A stretch of 64,000 bases of DNA from Methylobacter tundripaludum (GTDB lineage Bacteria; Pseudomonadota; Gammaproteobacteria; Methylococcales; Methylomonadaceae). A program made the translations under genes and the position numbers. The stretch lies in contig NZ_PTIY01000002.1 in assembly GCF_002934365.1 (NCBI RefSeq), positions 186,001-250,000 on the forward strand, in the 5' to 3' direction. Below are positions 1 to 9,308 of the stretch, piece by piece (the first letter of the stretch is position 1; every line of letters starts with the position of its first letter). Below the pieces are notes generated by a model. That model did not search any database, was not told the origin of the DNA, and saw only the letters and a list, made by a program, of their open reading frames with translations.

Positions 1-141
1 GTTGTCAACGATGCGGAGCTATGCGCGTTTTATCAAGTGAAAACCGGTGAATTGCAACAGTGCCGGGATGCAGCAATGATTACCGTTTATTTTGATGATC
101 ACGGGCATATCGTTCATCTTGATCCGCATATAAACCGGTAG
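1..141 (+). CDS. C-terminal end of an unknown protein (partial)
   Basis: An open frame runs from the left edge in frame 1 to a TAG at 139-141, giving 46 residues that end in HIVHLDPHINR. The start lies outside the window. The residues read like a real protein end (mixed polar and aromatic, no stop), and the frame closes just before a strong inverted repeat that separates it from the convergent cfa gene. I do not recognise the family from this fragment. It has two cysteines and several histidines, which is too little to infer a function. Confidence 0.5.
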   Translation, partial: VVNDAELCAFYQVKTGELQQCRDAAMITVYFDDHGHIVHLDPHINR

Positions 142-146
142 GCGAG

Positions 147-185
147 GGCGTGTTGTGCGTACCACCAGGATACGCACAACACGCC
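147..185. terminator. Perfect 15-bp inverted repeat between convergent genes
   Basis: GGCGTGTTGTGCGTA at 147-161 is exactly complementary to 171-185, with a 9-base loop. It lies between the plus-strand gene ending at 141 and the minus-strand cfa ending at 206, the usual place for a bidirectional terminator. Neither side has a clear run of T, so it could also be an RNA-stabilising hairpin or a dispersed palindrome. Confidence 0.5.
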
Positions 186-205
186 GTATGGCATATATTA
201 ATAAA

Positions 206-1345
206 TTAGCGGACCGATACATACCCTCCTGGCACACCGTTTTTGGATAAAACAATCTGCCAAAGCTGATTTTCCCGCGATCGGAACGCCCCCGCACAAG
301 ACAGCAAATAATATTTCCACATCCGGTAAAAACGCTCGTCGTAGTTGGCGGCGATCCCGCTCCAGCCGGCATCAAAGTTGTCAAACCAACACATCAAGGT
401 TTTATCGTAATCGGCGCCGAAATTATGCAAATCTTCGATAATGAACTTGTCTTCAGTGGCTTTGGCAATTTGTTTGATCGAAGGCAGCATGCCGCCGGGG
501 AAAATGTATTTTTCCATCCACGGATCGACGGTAATGACCGATCTATTGCCGCCGATGGTGTGTAACAGAAACAGGCCGTCATCGTTGAGGCATTTCCTCG
601 CAACCTTCATGTAGTGGGCATAGTTTTTGTAGCCGACGTGCTCAAACATGCCAATCGATACAATGTGATCAAAGGTTTCATTGAGATTGCGGTAATCGGT
701 CAGGCGTATTTCAACCGGAAGATCGGCGCACAAGGATTGACTCAACGCATATTGTTCTTCCGACAGCGTGATGCCGACGCAAGAAACCCGGTAATGTTCG
801 GCCGCATATTTCATAAAACCGCCCCATCCGCAGCCCATATCCAGTATTTTTTGTCCCGGCTGTAGATTCAGTTTTCTGCATATCAAGTCGAATTTGTGTT
901 GTTGCGCTTGATCCAGCGTGTTGGCTTTGCGCCAATAGCCGCAGCTGTAAGCCAGGCTTTTATCGAGCATTGCGCTGTATAAATCATTACCAATATCGTA
1001 ATGGTGTTTGATGATGTCGGAAGTGAGATGCTTGCTTTGCTGATTGGAAAAATAAGCCAGCAGGCTTTTTTTGATGACGTGCGGATTGAGAGAGACTTTC
1101 TTTTTAATTTGGGCCAGACAGATTTTACAAAATAGCTCGTCGAGTTGGCCTGAGTCCCACCAGCCATCCATATAGGCCTCGCCCATCCCCACCGAGCCTT
1201 GAGTGAGGACTCTTTCATACAAATCGGCGTTATAGACGCGAATATCCCACGGGTTATCGCCATTAAAAGTTATGTTTGATCCTTCCAGTAATTTTTCCAG
1301 TTTCAGTCTGAATTTATTATATTTATTATCAATTGAATTACTCAT
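206..1345 (-). CDS. cfa: Cyclopropane-fatty-acyl-phospholipid synthase
   Basis: It methylenates cis double bonds of membrane phospholipid acyl chains using S-adenosylmethionine, at the inner face of the cytoplasmic membrane. The 379 residues match the usual Cfa length. The SAM-binding motif ILDMGCGWGGF is at about 167-177. The family-typical HHYDIGNDLYSAMLD, followed by AYSCGYW, is at about 113-138, and GMFEHVG at about 231-237 belongs to the active-site region. The small N-terminal domain that precedes the methyltransferase domain is present. The gene is monocistronic as far as can be seen. The desaturase about 0.8 kb away makes substrates (unsaturated acyl chains) that this enzyme could modify, so the two fit a membrane-lipid tuning role. 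The family call is firm. Confidence 0.95.
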   Translation of the reverse strand: MSNSIDNKYNKFRLKLEKLLEGSNITFNGDNPWDIRVYNADLYERVLTQGSVGMGEAYMDGWWDSGQLDELFCKICLAQIKKKVSLNPHVIKKSLLAYFSNQQSKHLTSDIIKHHYDIGNDLYSAMLDKSLAYSCGYWRKANTLDQAQQHKFDLICRKLNLQPGQKILDMGCGWGGFMKYAAEHYRVSCVGITLSEEQYALSQSLCADLPVEIRLTDYRNLNETFDHIVSIGMFEHVGYKNYAHYMKVARKCLNDDGLFLLHTIGGNRSVITVDPWMEKYIFPGGMLPSIKQIAKATEDKFIIEDLHNFGADYDKTLMCWFDNFDAGWSGIAANYDERFYRMWKYYLLSCAGAFRSRENQLWQIVLSKNGVPGGYVSVR

Positions 1346-1510
1346 AGTTACGACCTAATTAGACCTGAAAAACAGGCACTGCCGGCTACAAATCGGTTAA
1401 ATAAACCGACGCTTCTTACTAACAGCAAGGCTGGTATGATAATAAGAATTCGATTTTTTTGGCAAATTGCAGATGTATTGAGCTTATAGGAGAAATCCCA
1501 TCGCCTCGAT

Positions 1511-2029
1511 TTATCCGCCGTTGCACCATCCGCAACCCAGCAAGAAATGTTTTTCATCAACAGGCGTTAGAGTGACGGTAGGCGGGCATCGAGAAGGCGA
1601 TGGCTGTTCGGAGACGAAGCGGCCAAGGCTTGTGTCGGTGAACGGTTTGGTCGCCAGCAGTTTGAGAGTCTTAATCGCATCCCGATAGTCGCCTTCGAAG
1701 TAGGCATAAGTGAAAGCCGCGAAATCGACGTGCGAGTTTTCTGTTTCGGATATGACGGCTGCTGCCGTTGCGCCGGCCAAGCGCAACGGTTTACGCAAGA
1801 TTACCACCGCCTTATATGAAGTGCCGTCGCCAAAACCGTGGGCGGCATACCCCGATTCAAAGTCGCTTCCTCGCTGAGCCAGCCGATATACGGCTTCAGC
1901 CGGATTACCTTTGCAAACGAGCGCATTGGAAAGCACTCGGTGTATATCCTGTTCACCGGCATAGGCCTGAAACGTACAGGCAATTGCGATCACAGCGAGA
2001 ACGTGGGCTAGAGGGAAACGGGTTCGCAT
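1511..2029 (-). CDS. Unknown small exported protein
   Basis: The 172-residue reading from ATG at 2029 begins MRTRFPLAHVLAVIAIACTF and then QAYAGEQD, a clear Sec signal peptide with an AYA-G cleavage site, so the mature protein should be periplasmic. I chose this start over an upstream in-frame ATG at 2086 because AGGA lies seven bases before it and the signal peptide begins there. The mature part has a cysteine near the start (ALVCKG), one in SPSRCPP and a C-terminal GCGWCNGG, so disulfides or metal binding are possible. A stretch around YAYFEGDYRDAIKTLKLLA looks helical, somewhat like a TPR-type hairpin. I do not recognise a named family. Confidence 0.75.
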   Translation of the reverse strand: MRTRFPLAHVLAVIAIACTFQAYAGEQDIHRVLSNALVCKGNPAEAVYRLAQRGSDFESGYAAHGFGDGTSYKAVVILRKPLRLAGATAAAVISETENSHVDFAAFTYAYFEGDYRDAIKTLKLLATKPFTDTSLGRFVSEQPSPSRCPPTVTLTPVDEKHFLLGCGWCNGG

Positions 2030-2070
2030 TTTGCTTCCTAAGGTAAAATGAGTAAGGCTCGGATTACATC

Positions 2071-2137
2071 CATGTCGGCAGTCCATGCCGACATGAGGAG
2101 CTATTTAAACAAAGTGATAGGCGGCAAGACTCCGCCT
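2071..2137. repeat. Two intergenic hairpins downstream of the desaturase
   Basis: CATGTCGGCA at 2071-2080 pairs exactly with 2086-2095 across a 5-base loop. A second stem, AGGCGG at 2119-2124 with CCGCCT at 2132-2137, follows. They lie between the end of the minus-strand desaturase (2161) and the start of the exported-protein gene. Either may terminate or stabilise desaturase mRNA. Neither has a T run in the minus-strand direction. Confidence 0.4.
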
Positions 2138-2160
2138 TCTAAAAAATTACCGTGTCTTTT

Positions 2161-3351
2161 TTATGCAACGGCCGGCTTCAACATCGAAGTTTTTCCCACC
2201 ATAATGTCCACTGCTTTCAATAGCCTTTTAAAAACAGACTGTTGTAAATAGGGGATATTATGTTTTTTGCACAACGCCCTCACTTGAGGCTGTACTTTTT
2301 GATATTGGCTCAACGGCATATCCGGCCATAGATGATGCTCGATTTGATAATTCAACCAGCCGTAAAAGAAATCATTAAAATTAGAACCGGTCGGATAATT
2401 TACCGAGCCCAAAATCTGGCGCAGGTAAAACTCGCCTTTGCCTTTGGCTTTTTCGTCAAACATCATCACATCATCCCCGGCATGATTCGGGATCATCACC
2501 AGAAAACTGTGCATGTTGGTGAAAATTTCCGCCAGAATTGAATTAATCAACACGCTGAGAGCGGCAAAACTTCCCAGCGGCAAAAACAGCAAAGGCAGCA
2601 ACACAAAACGATAGGCGATGTAAGGCAAAATACTTTGCAGCCAGAACGCTCGTCCTTGTTGGGTAAACAGGCTCCAGGCGCCTGTACGGGTCATAACCGG
2701 TTCCGGCTCGCCCTGTTGCCTGGCGGAATTCAAGTGCAATTCCTTGTGTGTTCTGGGCGTGTAATAAACCAGTTTCCATATCCCGGAAAACAACGCCACG
2801 ATCACATAGCGCAGCCACATCGGCAGGCTGGATTGTCTCAGCCATTCCATATTGTGTTGCGCATTATTGGGGTCGGCTTTTTCACCCAAACTGTAATGAT
2901 GCAAGACGTTATGCTCATGATGCCAGCCCGCGACAGTAAACCAGTCCGGCCAATCCATAAACCGCCGCCAACCTTGTGCGAATTTTTTGCTGGTGTAATT
3001 TTTATCAACGCCTTCAACTTTGTTGTAGGCTCTATGAACAACCGGATGTCCTACTTGTGTCCAGCGCGTGAAACTGCCTTGGCTGATCAACAGCGCGGAA
3101 ACCGGATTGGGGAAGATCCAGGCCGTGCCGTAACCGATGATCGAGCAAATTTTTCCCCAGCGTTCCATTTTGGTTAAATGGTCAAAATCGTCAATGCCGA
3201 TATTGGCTAGGGCTTGTTGGTGAATTTCGCCGATGTCCTTGGCTAATTGCTCACGGTCTACCGATTGATAACTGTGTAAACTCAAAACTTGCGCCCCTGT
3301 AAGTGCAATGGTGGATAACTTCACTGCTGCGGTGAAGTTTGTGATGGTCAA
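2161..3351 (-). CDS. Membrane fatty-acid desaturase
   Basis: This is an integral-membrane, diiron acyl desaturase of the FA_desaturase family, which introduces a double bond into lipid acyl chains. The three histidine boxes are visible: HPVVH at about 101-105, HHEHNVLHH at about 143-151 and QIEHH at about 335-339. The last (QIEHHLWP) is typical of front-end and delta-9-like acyl-lipid desaturases. Hydrophobic segments lie between the second and third boxes. The 396-residue length is normal. The frame opens with a TTG at 3351 that lacks an obvious Shine-Dalgarno. A TTG at 3285, preceded by AGGGG at a spacing of 8, is a reasonable alternative and loses no conserved motif. Regiospecificity cannot be read from sequence. 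Confidence 0.88.
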   Translation of the reverse strand: MTITNFTAAVKLSTIALTGAQVLSLHSYQSVDREQLAKDIGEIHQQALANIGIDDFDHLTKMERWGKICSIIGYGTAWIFPNPVSALLISQGSFTRWTQVGHPVVHRAYNKVEGVDKNYTSKKFAQGWRRFMDWPDWFTVAGWHHEHNVLHHYSLGEKADPNNAQHNMEWLRQSSLPMWLRYVIVALFSGIWKLVYYTPRTHKELHLNSARQQGEPEPVMTRTGAWSLFTQQGRAFWLQSILPYIAYRFVLLPLLFLPLGSFAALSVLINSILAEIFTNMHSFLVMIPNHAGDDVMMFDEKAKGKGEFYLRQILGSVNYPTGSNFNDFFYGWLNYQIEHHLWPDMPLSQYQKVQPQVRALCKKHNIPYLQQSVFKRLLKAVDIMVGKTSMLKPAVA

Positions 3352-3857
3352 AAAGCCGAACAGGATAGGGCTTTATCGGTTATTTTCCTAATTATATTGT
3401 TGGTTCGGCGCTCTGCGGCGCTGTTCACGGTTAAGGATTGATAATTTTATTTTCAATAAGATATTTTGCGGGCGGTGACTTTTCGCTCGTTCGCTGGTTC
3501 CCAAGCCGGAGCTTGGGAACCAGCGCAAACCGCCAATATCGCACAATGTTGATTACAGCCAGTCGAAGTTGTGGCGGATTGCCTAGCGGCGAATCCGCCT
3601 TACAGCTTTCATCCAGGCTACTTGCTTGCTATCCATTTAATGCGGAAAGATCAGGGAGTGGCCGGAAAGTTGAATTGGAAAGCCGGTCGGGGCATGTTGC
3701 CCCGCCCGAAACGTTTTAGTTAGCTCAGGCACCGAAGAAACGTTAGGAGCGGGGTTGCAAACCCCGCCCCGCTTGGTAGCGGAACACAGGATAGTCGGAG
3801 TCACAAAGTCCTGGATTCCGCAGGCTTCATCCAGGCTACTTGCTCAGATTCGCTTGG
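3352..3857. repeat. Gene-free palindrome cluster upstream of the desaturase
   Basis: I see no gene in this stretch of about 500 bases. It holds at least four perfect stem-loops: 3493-3524 (14-bp stem, loop CGGA, core GGTTCCCAAGC), 3573-3599 (GGCGGATT stem), 3688-3704 (CGGGGCA stem, loop TGT) and 3749-3767 (GCGGGGTT stem, loop GCA). A 19-bp direct repeat, TTCATCCAGGCTACTTGCT, occurs at 3608-3626 and 3826-3844. These look like REP/BIME-type dispersed elements that have accumulated at one site. The 3749 element has a degenerate relative near 36060. Promoter elements for the desaturase must lie at the left end, but none is convincing. Confidence 0.7.
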
Positions 3858-4535
3858 CTACTCATCAAATTCAGACATGTACATTTTTGCTGCATGACCA
3901 CTAAAAACTACTTTTTTCCTCTTTATTGTTATACCGGTTATTTTTATCCAGTCCTGTACCCACTCAATATCTTCGATAGGAGTATTGACTCCATATATAA
4001 CATGAGATATTGAGTTTGGTGGAAGGCTTATAAAGCTGCTTTCCTCAAAACTAATTATTCTCCACTCTTTTTCATACTCCCACTCTTTGCTTTTTGTTTG
4101 AAACCCCTTAATTGATTTTTCAAGTAATGTGGCATTTTGGGGTGTTGTTGGAACGCGCTGGTTATACTTTACTTTGTATAATTTGGAAACTTCCTCTAGC
4201 TTTTTTCTCCTAAATCCTAGACATATTCCTCTGTGATAATTTGAATAGTGAGACCACATTAGAGTTATTCTTGGGTCTTCGCTAAAGCAGGTTATTTTTG
4301 CTGCTCTAGCAGGTGAAAGCAATGGAGAATCCTCTGCGTAGTAGAAGCCGTTATTTGATTCAACCAACTTGGATTCATCTCGATAAAATCCCTCTGTAGG
4401 ATCATTTAATGTGGTATGGTCACCAAGATATATCCTATTCCTTAAAAATATATCTTGGGTATGCCTAAAACTATCACCGGACATACTTCGGTATTTAAAT
4501 AGCGTGGCAATTGATTTTTTAGATTTATTATTCAT
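3858..4535 (-). CDS. DUF2971 family protein
   Basis: The 225 residues carry the family's recurrent blocks in order: LFKYRS at about 13-18, the NDPTEG motif at about 43-48, ITLMWSHYSNYHRGICLGF at about 89-107, and WEYEKEWRI at about 151-159. The biochemical role of DUF2971 is unknown. Its genes are often found in accessory and mobile regions. This one is more AT-rich than the flanking housekeeping genes and sits beside a SLATT-like gene in the same orientation, with a palindrome cluster on its other side, so horizontal acquisition is likely (inference). No signal peptide or membrane segment is seen. No clear ribosome-binding site precedes the ATG at 4535. Confidence 0.75.
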   Translation of the reverse strand: MNNKSKKSIATLFKYRSMSGDSFRHTQDIFLRNRIYLGDHTTLNDPTEGFYRDESKLVESNNGFYYAEDSPLLSPARAAKITCFSEDPRITLMWSHYSNYHRGICLGFRRKKLEEVSKLYKVKYNQRVPTTPQNATLLEKSIKGFQTKSKEWEYEKEWRIISFEESSFISLPPNSISHVIYGVNTPIEDIEWVQDWIKITGITIKRKKVVFSGHAAKMYMSEFDE

Positions 4536-4737
4536 TAAAAACTATATGGTCGAGAAAATATGATAGTAGTCTTGAATGTTGGGCATAAACAGCATGCCCG
4601 ATAGAGTTCTATCAGGGGCATGAGGAGTCCATATCATCAGCCTTAGCTACCACGAATAACATCTTACCGCGTTACTGTAGAGCTTAGTGTAATGAAATAG
4701 CGCGGTAGACGATTTCACCAAGCGGCATTGTTAAGTT

Positions 4738-5223
4738 TCAATTCCTAACACTATTATTGTCATTTTCTTCTTGAGTTTCTTTTTTAGCTGACCTCCATGA
4801 CCAACCATATACAGAAGGTGATATAGCGGACACGTTAGACCGTTTTTCTTTCATATCTTTAAGCCATTTATCTAGATCATTATCTTCCAGTGGTTGAAGT
4901 AGTACTAATTCTAAATCTTCTTTTAGGTCTCTATACCTACAAGCAGCATTTCTATGTGAAGATGATTTTTCACTAAACGATAAAAACGTTTGAAGAGAGG
5001 CAAGTATAACTGCACATAAACTAACCACGCTGGTGACCCATTTATACTCAACTGAAAGCGTGGCATAAATTAATGCCGCTGAAACAGTACTCGCAATCAC
5101 CAAAGGAATACCTAAGCAGAAGTGAAACCTTTGTGCCCATATAGCGGAATCATGGTGAGCAATTTGAGAGCGTTTACTTCTTGCTCTCCACTTTCTAATT
5201 AATTTTTCTTGTTCTGGGCTCAT
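4738..5223 (-). CDS. SLATT-domain two-helix membrane protein
   Basis: The 161 residues have the layout of SLATT proteins: an N-terminal amphipathic helix with W-x-x-R and SQIAHHDSA, two adjacent transmembrane helices (about 36-55, FCLGIPLVIASTVSAALIYA; and about 65-85, VSLCAVILASLQTF), then a helix with FSEKSSSHRNAACRYRDLKEDLE. SLATT proteins are predicted pore-forming effectors in nucleotide-signal conflict systems (SMODS/SLOG-associated), but stand-alone copies are common and no nucleotidyltransferase or SLOG gene is present here. I placed the start at the second ATG (5223) because AGGA precedes it by five bases, while the ATG at 5229 directly abuts AGG. It is probably an accessory gene together with the neighbouring DUF2971 gene. 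Confidence 0.7.
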   Translation of the reverse strand: MSPEQEKLIRKWRARSKRSQIAHHDSAIWAQRFHFCLGIPLVIASTVSAALIYATLSVEYKWVTSVVSLCAVILASLQTFLSFSEKSSSHRNAACRYRDLKEDLELVLLQPLEDNDLDKWLKDMKEKRSNVSAISPSVYGWSWRSAKKETQEENDNNSVRN

Positions 5224-5397
5224 ATCCATCCTAGAAACTTAATATATAAGCAGACACCATATCGGTGTATACATTCAAAATCAAAATATCAGTGCATAAA
5301 GCCACACTGTAAATTTGTTAGGGGCACTCTACGGTTATTCAATATTGATGGCAATCTATTTATGCCGGAATTCAATGTCTCAAAATAACAGCCGCTA

Positions 5398-6552
5398 TCA
5401 GCGACTGGCATGCTCAATACACAAATAACTCTCCGACTGCATATCAATCAATCTCGACACCGTCCGTTCGAATTCAAACGAGCCTTCGCCGGATGTGTAA
5501 AGTTCCTGAGCTGGCACTTCGGCGGTGCAGATCAGTTTTACTTTATGCTCGTACAGCGCATCGATCAGCGTGACGAAGCGTTTGGCTTCGTTGCATTTTT
5601 CGATGGTCAGTTTGGGAATGTCAGCCAGGATCACGATGTCGAAGCGGTTGCCGATTTCCAGGTAGTCGGCGGGGCCTAAGGCGTGCATGCACAGCTCGTC
5701 AAAGGAAGTCAGGGCGACATTGCCGTACACCGCAGACAGCATCACCTTTCTGCCTAATACCTCCACAACGCCCGGTTTCAGCGGGGCGAAATGGGTTAAT
5801 TCGTTATAGCTTTGGCGCACGAATTTTGCGGCCTGTTCATCCAGCGGATAATAATAAGTCGTCTTTAGCGCGTGTAGATGGCTGAGCCGGTAATCCTGGT
5901 CTGCAACCAGCTCGATGACCTTGGCTTTTTCTTGCAGGAGTCCGACAAAAGGCAGGAACAGCTCCCGTTGCAGGCCGTCATGATAGAGTTCGTTGGGATG
6001 ACAGTTGGAGGTGATTACGACGACGATGCCCAGTTCAAACAGCCTGCGGAACAGCCGCACCAAAAGCATCGCATCGGTGATGTCGGACACATGAAACTCG
6101 TCGAAGCAAAGCAGCAGTTCGGATTCCCTAATATGCTTTGCCAAGGCGGAAATGGCGTCGGTATTGTGTTGCTTGCGCCATTGGTGGATGAAAGCGTGGA
6201 CTTCCAGCATGAAGGCATGAAAATGTACCCGACGTTTTTGGGAGATCGGGCAGGTTTCAAAAAACAAATCCATCAACATGGATTTGCCGCGGCCTACGTT
6301 GCCGAAGATATACAGACTCTTGTAGTTGGCAGGTGGGGGTAAGAGTAGTTTATGCAGGCTTGATTTTTGATTGTACTCGACAGCAGCGCTTAAGTTGTCG
6401 AGCAAGGTTTGCAGGTGTTGCAGGGCGGTGATTTGCGCGGGTTCGTGTTGGATGTGGCCTTGCGTGACTAGAGCATTGTATTGCTTTTCCAGTAAGCCTG
6501 ATTGGTTCTTGGATTGTTCAGCGGGTGTCTGGTGGAAAAGCTTTTTTAGCAT
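5398..6552 (-). CDS. zapE: Cell division ATPase ZapE (AFG1 family)
   Basis: ZapE is a cytoplasmic AFG1-like ATPase that associates with the FtsZ ring late in division and under low oxygen in E. coli. The 384 residues match the family length (E. coli about 375). The Walker A region GNVGRGKSMLMDLF lies at about 84-97, and the Walker B LLCFDEFHVSDITDAMLL at about 147-164. An arginine-rich sensor segment, VRLFRRLFELG, follows, and the TSNCHP motif is present. The gene stands alone between the SLATT gene and a MITE-like element. A GAGG lies about 12 bases before the ATG at 6552, somewhat far for a ribosome-binding site. The family call is firm. Confidence 0.92.
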   Translation of the reverse strand: MLKKLFHQTPAEQSKNQSGLLEKQYNALVTQGHIQHEPAQITALQHLQTLLDNLSAAVEYNQKSSLHKLLLPPPANYKSLYIFGNVGRGKSMLMDLFFETCPISQKRRVHFHAFMLEVHAFIHQWRKQHNTDAISALAKHIRESELLLCFDEFHVSDITDAMLLVRLFRRLFELGIVVVITSNCHPNELYHDGLQRELFLPFVGLLQEKAKVIELVADQDYRLSHLHALKTTYYYPLDEQAAKFVRQSYNELTHFAPLKPGVVEVLGRKVMLSAVYGNVALTSFDELCMHALGPADYLEIGNRFDIVILADIPKLTIEKCNEAKRFVTLIDALYEHKVKLICTAEVPAQELYTSGEGSFEFERTVSRLIDMQSESYLCIEHASR

Positions 6553-6565
6553 AAGTGGGTGTTAC

Positions 6566-6706
6566 CTCGTTCCCACGCGCTGCGTGGGAATGCAGTTAAG
6601 GCGCGCTGCGCCACGGGGTTAGGCGCAACGTCTGATAACGTAGCCAGTACAAGCACGGGACGCAACGCGTCCAGTAAGGCGTTCCCACACAACGCGTGGG
6701 AACGAG
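6566..6706. mobile_element. MITE-like element with perfect 14-bp terminal inverted repeats
   Basis: CTCGTTCCCACGCG at 6566-6579 is repeated in exact inverse at 6693-6706, bounding 141 bases with no open frame. Each end can also fold on itself (CCCACGCG followed by CGTGGG). The element fills nearly all the space between zapE and acnB. It is best read as a non-autonomous, palindromic mobile repeat. No transposase is encoded and no obvious target duplication is seen. A related but shorter GGTTCCCAAGC palindrome occurs at 3493-3524. Confidence 0.6.
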
Positions 6707-6716
6707 AAGAACTTTG

Positions 6717-9275
6717 TTAGCCTCCGCCAGCCTTCTTCCGATAACTATCCATTTGATCAAAGTTCAGGTAACGGTAAGTATCCTCGGCTGTTTCGTTGAT
6801 CTGACTTGCATAGTGCATATATTCGTCGAAAGTCGGAATCTTGCCCAGGATCGAACACACCGCCGCCAGTTCGGCCGATGACAGGTACACGTTAGCGCCA
6901 TTGCCCAGGCGATTCGGGAAGTTTCGCGTCGATGTGGAAACTACGGTGGAATTTTCAGCGACCCGCGCCTGATTGCCCATGCATAACGAACACCCCGGCA
7001 TTTCGGTGCGCGCTCCGGCTTTGCCGAAGGTGCTGTAATAGCCTTCCTCGGTCAATTGGGTTTGATCCATTTTGGTCGGCGGGGCAACCCACAAACGGGT
7101 CGGCAATTCGCCTTTTTGCTTTTCCAGCAATTTACCGGCGGCGCGGAAATGGCCGATATTGGTCATGCAGGAACCCAAAAACACTTCGTCGATTTTAGTC
7201 CCGGCCACGGCGGACAGCGGTTTTATGTCGTCAGGGTCGTTGGGGCAGGCCAGCAACGGTTCCTTGATTTCGCTCATGTCGATTTCGATGATTTCATGGT
7301 ATTCCGCATCGGCGTCCGGCTCCAGCAATACCGGGTTAGCCAGCCACTCTTCCATCGCTTTGATCCGGCGCTCTATCGTGCGTACATCGCCGTATCCTTC
7401 GGCTATCATCCATTTCAGCAGGGTGATGTTGGAATTCAGGTACTCTCGGATCGGCGCTTCATTCAGGCGGACTGTACAGCCGCCGGCGGAGCGTTCCGCA
7501 GATGCGTCGGATAGTTCGAAAGCCTGCTCCACTTTTAAATCCGGTAGGCCTTCGATTTCCAGGATGCGGCCTGAGAACACGTTCTTCTTGCCCTGTTTTT
7601 CAACGGTCAGTAAACCGCGCTGTATCGCCACATAAGGAATTGCATTGACCAGATCGCGCAATGTAATGCCCGGCTGCATTTTGCCTTTAAAGCGAACCAA
7701 AACCGATTCGGGCATATCCAGCGGCATCACGCCGGTTGCGGCGGCAAACGCGACCAGCCCTGAACCGGCAGGAAATGAGATGCCGATAGGGAAGCGGGTG
7801 TGCGAGTCGCCGCCGGTGCCGACGGTGTCCGGCAGCAACATCCGGTTCAGCCAGGAATGGATAATGCCGTCGCCGGGACGGAGCGATACGCCGCCGCGGT
7901 TCATGATGAAATCTGGCAGTGTGTGCTGCATGGTGACGTCAATCGGCTTCGGATACGCCGCCGTATGGCAAAACGATTGCAATACCAAGTCGGCGGAAAA
8001 ACCCAGACAGGCCAAGTCTTTCAACTCGTCGCGGGTCATCGGGCCGGTGGTGTCTTGCGAGCCCACGGTAGTCATGTGTGGTTCGCAATACGTGTTGGGA
8101 CGAACGCCCGTAACGCCGCAGGCTTGGCCTACCATTTTTTGCGCCAGCGTAAAGCCTTTGCCGCTGTCTTCGGCGGCAACCGGACGGGAAAAAACCATCG
8201 ATGCAGGCAAGCCCAGCACCTTTCGCGCACGGTCGGTCAAACCCCGGCCGATAATCAGCGGAATACGGCCGCCGGCGCGTACTTCGTCCAGGATCACGTC
8301 GGTTTTCAGTTCGAACTTGCAGATCAGTTCGCCGCTATCATGCCTTTTGACTTCGCCTGCATACGGGTAAATGTCGATCACATCGCCCATCGCCATTTGG
8401 GTGACATCGCATTCAAAGGGCAGGGCGCCTGAGTCTTCCATCGTGTTGAAGAAGATCGGCGCGATTTTGCCGCCGATGCAGACCCCGCCTTCGCGTTTGT
8501 TGGGAATGTAAGGAATATCATTGCCCATGAACCACAATACCGAATTGGTCGCCGATTTGCGCGAAGACCCGGTGCCGACCACGTCGCCGACATAAGCGAC
8601 CGGAAAGCCTTTTTGCTTGAGTTCGGCGATTTGCTGTTCGGCATTGGTAATGCCCTCGCGCGGCATTTTCAGCATGGCTTTGGCATGCAGCGGAATGTCC
8701 GGTCTGGACCAAGCATCGGGAGCCGGAGACAGATCGTCGGTATTGGTTTCGCCGCTTACCTTGAACACGGTGACGGTCAGTTTTTCAGGCACTTTGGGCT
8801 TGCTGGTGAACCATTCGGCTTCCGCCCAGGAATTAAGCACCTGCTTGGCGAACGGATTACCGGCATCGGCTTTTTCCTGCACGTCGTGGAAAGCGTCGAA
8901 TATCAACAAGGTATGGGACAGCGCCTTGGCCGCAATCGGAGCCAAGGCTTCGTTATCCAGCAAATCGATTAACGGTGCGATGTTGTAACCACCCAGCATG
9001 GTGCCCAGCAGTTCGGTGGCGCGCGCCGCATCCAGGATAGGCGAGCTGACTTCGCCTTTTGCGACAGCCGCGAGGAATCCCGCTTTAACGTAAGCCGCCT
9101 CGTCAACACCGGCGGGAACGCGGTTAGCCAGCAGGTCGAGGATGAATTCCTGTTCGCCTGCGGGCGGTTGTTTAATCAGCTCAACCAAAGCGGCGGTCTG
9201 TTCTGCATCAAGCGGCTTGGGGACTATGCCTTCGGCGGCGCGTTCTGCTACGTGTTTACGGTATTGTTCTAGCAT
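6717..9275 (-). CDS. acnB: Aconitate hydratase B
   Basis: It interconverts citrate and isocitrate in the TCA cycle and also acts as 2-methylisocitrate dehydratase; it is cytoplasmic and carries a 4Fe-4S cluster. The 852 residues start with the AcnB-specific HEAT-like domain ([21 protein letters not shown]), followed by the swivel domain. The cluster cysteines are visible in [17 protein letters not shown] (about 701) and [10 protein letters not shown] (about 760-763). AGGA precedes the ATG at 9275 by eight bases. It lies near two isocitrate dehydrogenases at 9995-12512, so three consecutive TCA steps are clustered, though a toxin-antitoxin pair sits between. AcnB of other bacteria binds RNA when it loses its cluster; nothing here tests that. 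Confidence 0.97.
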   Translation of the reverse strand: MLEQYRKHVAERAAEGIVPKPLDAEQTAALVELIKQPPAGEQEFILDLLANRVPAGVDEAAYVKAGFLAAVAKGEVSSPILDAARATELLGTMLGGYNIAPLIDLLDNEALAPIAAKALSHTLLIFDAFHDVQEKADAGNPFAKQVLNSWAEAEWFTSKPKVPEKLTVTVFKVSGETNTDDLSPAPDAWSRPDIPLHAKAMLKMPREGITNAEQQIAELKQKGFPVAYVGDVVGTGSSRKSATNSVLWFMGNDIPYIPNKREGGVCIGGKIAPIFFNTMEDSGALPFECDVTQMAMGDVIDIYPYAGEVKRHDSGELICKFELKTDVILDEVRAGGRIPLIIGRGLTDRARKVLGLPASMVFSRPVAAEDSGKGFTLAQKMVGQACGVTGVRPNTYCEPHMTTVGSQDTTGPMTRDELKDLACLGFSADLVLQSFCHTAAYPKPIDVTMQHTLPDFIMNRGGVSLRPGDGIIHSWLNRMLLPDTVGTGGDSHTRFPIGISFPAGSGLVAFAAATGVMPLDMPESVLVRFKGKMQPGITLRDLVNAIPYVAIQRGLLTVEKQGKKNVFSGRILEIEGLPDLKVEQAFELSDASAERSAGGCTVRLNEAPIREYLNSNITLLKWMIAEGYGDVRTIERRIKAMEEWLANPVLLEPDADAEYHEIIEIDMSEIKEPLLACPNDPDDIKPLSAVAGTKIDEVFLGSCMTNIGHFRAAGKLLEKQKGELPTRLWVAPPTKMDQTQLTEEGYYSTFGKAGARTEMPGCSLCMGNQARVAENSTVVSTSTRNFPNRLGNGANVYLSSAELAAVCSILGKIPTFDEYMHYASQINETAEDTYRYLNFDQMDSYRKKAGGG

Positions 9276-9308
9276 TGGGGATTTCCTGGGGAAAAGGTTT
9301 AAACGGTA

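Noticed and set aside
3352-3857. CRISPR array
   Set aside because: The repeats here are different palindromes and one 19-bp direct repeat pair, without regular spacing or similar-length spacers; no cas genes.
4536-4740. Possible integron attC site between the SLATT and DUF2971 genes (TTAAC just after the stop, then a partial inverted repeat)
   Set aside because: The expected GTTRRRY partner core and paired L boxes are not found, and no integrase or second site is visible.
7645-8370. 241-codon frame on the plus strand
   Set aside because: It is antisense to acnB, which has strong homology throughout; a GC-driven shadow frame.
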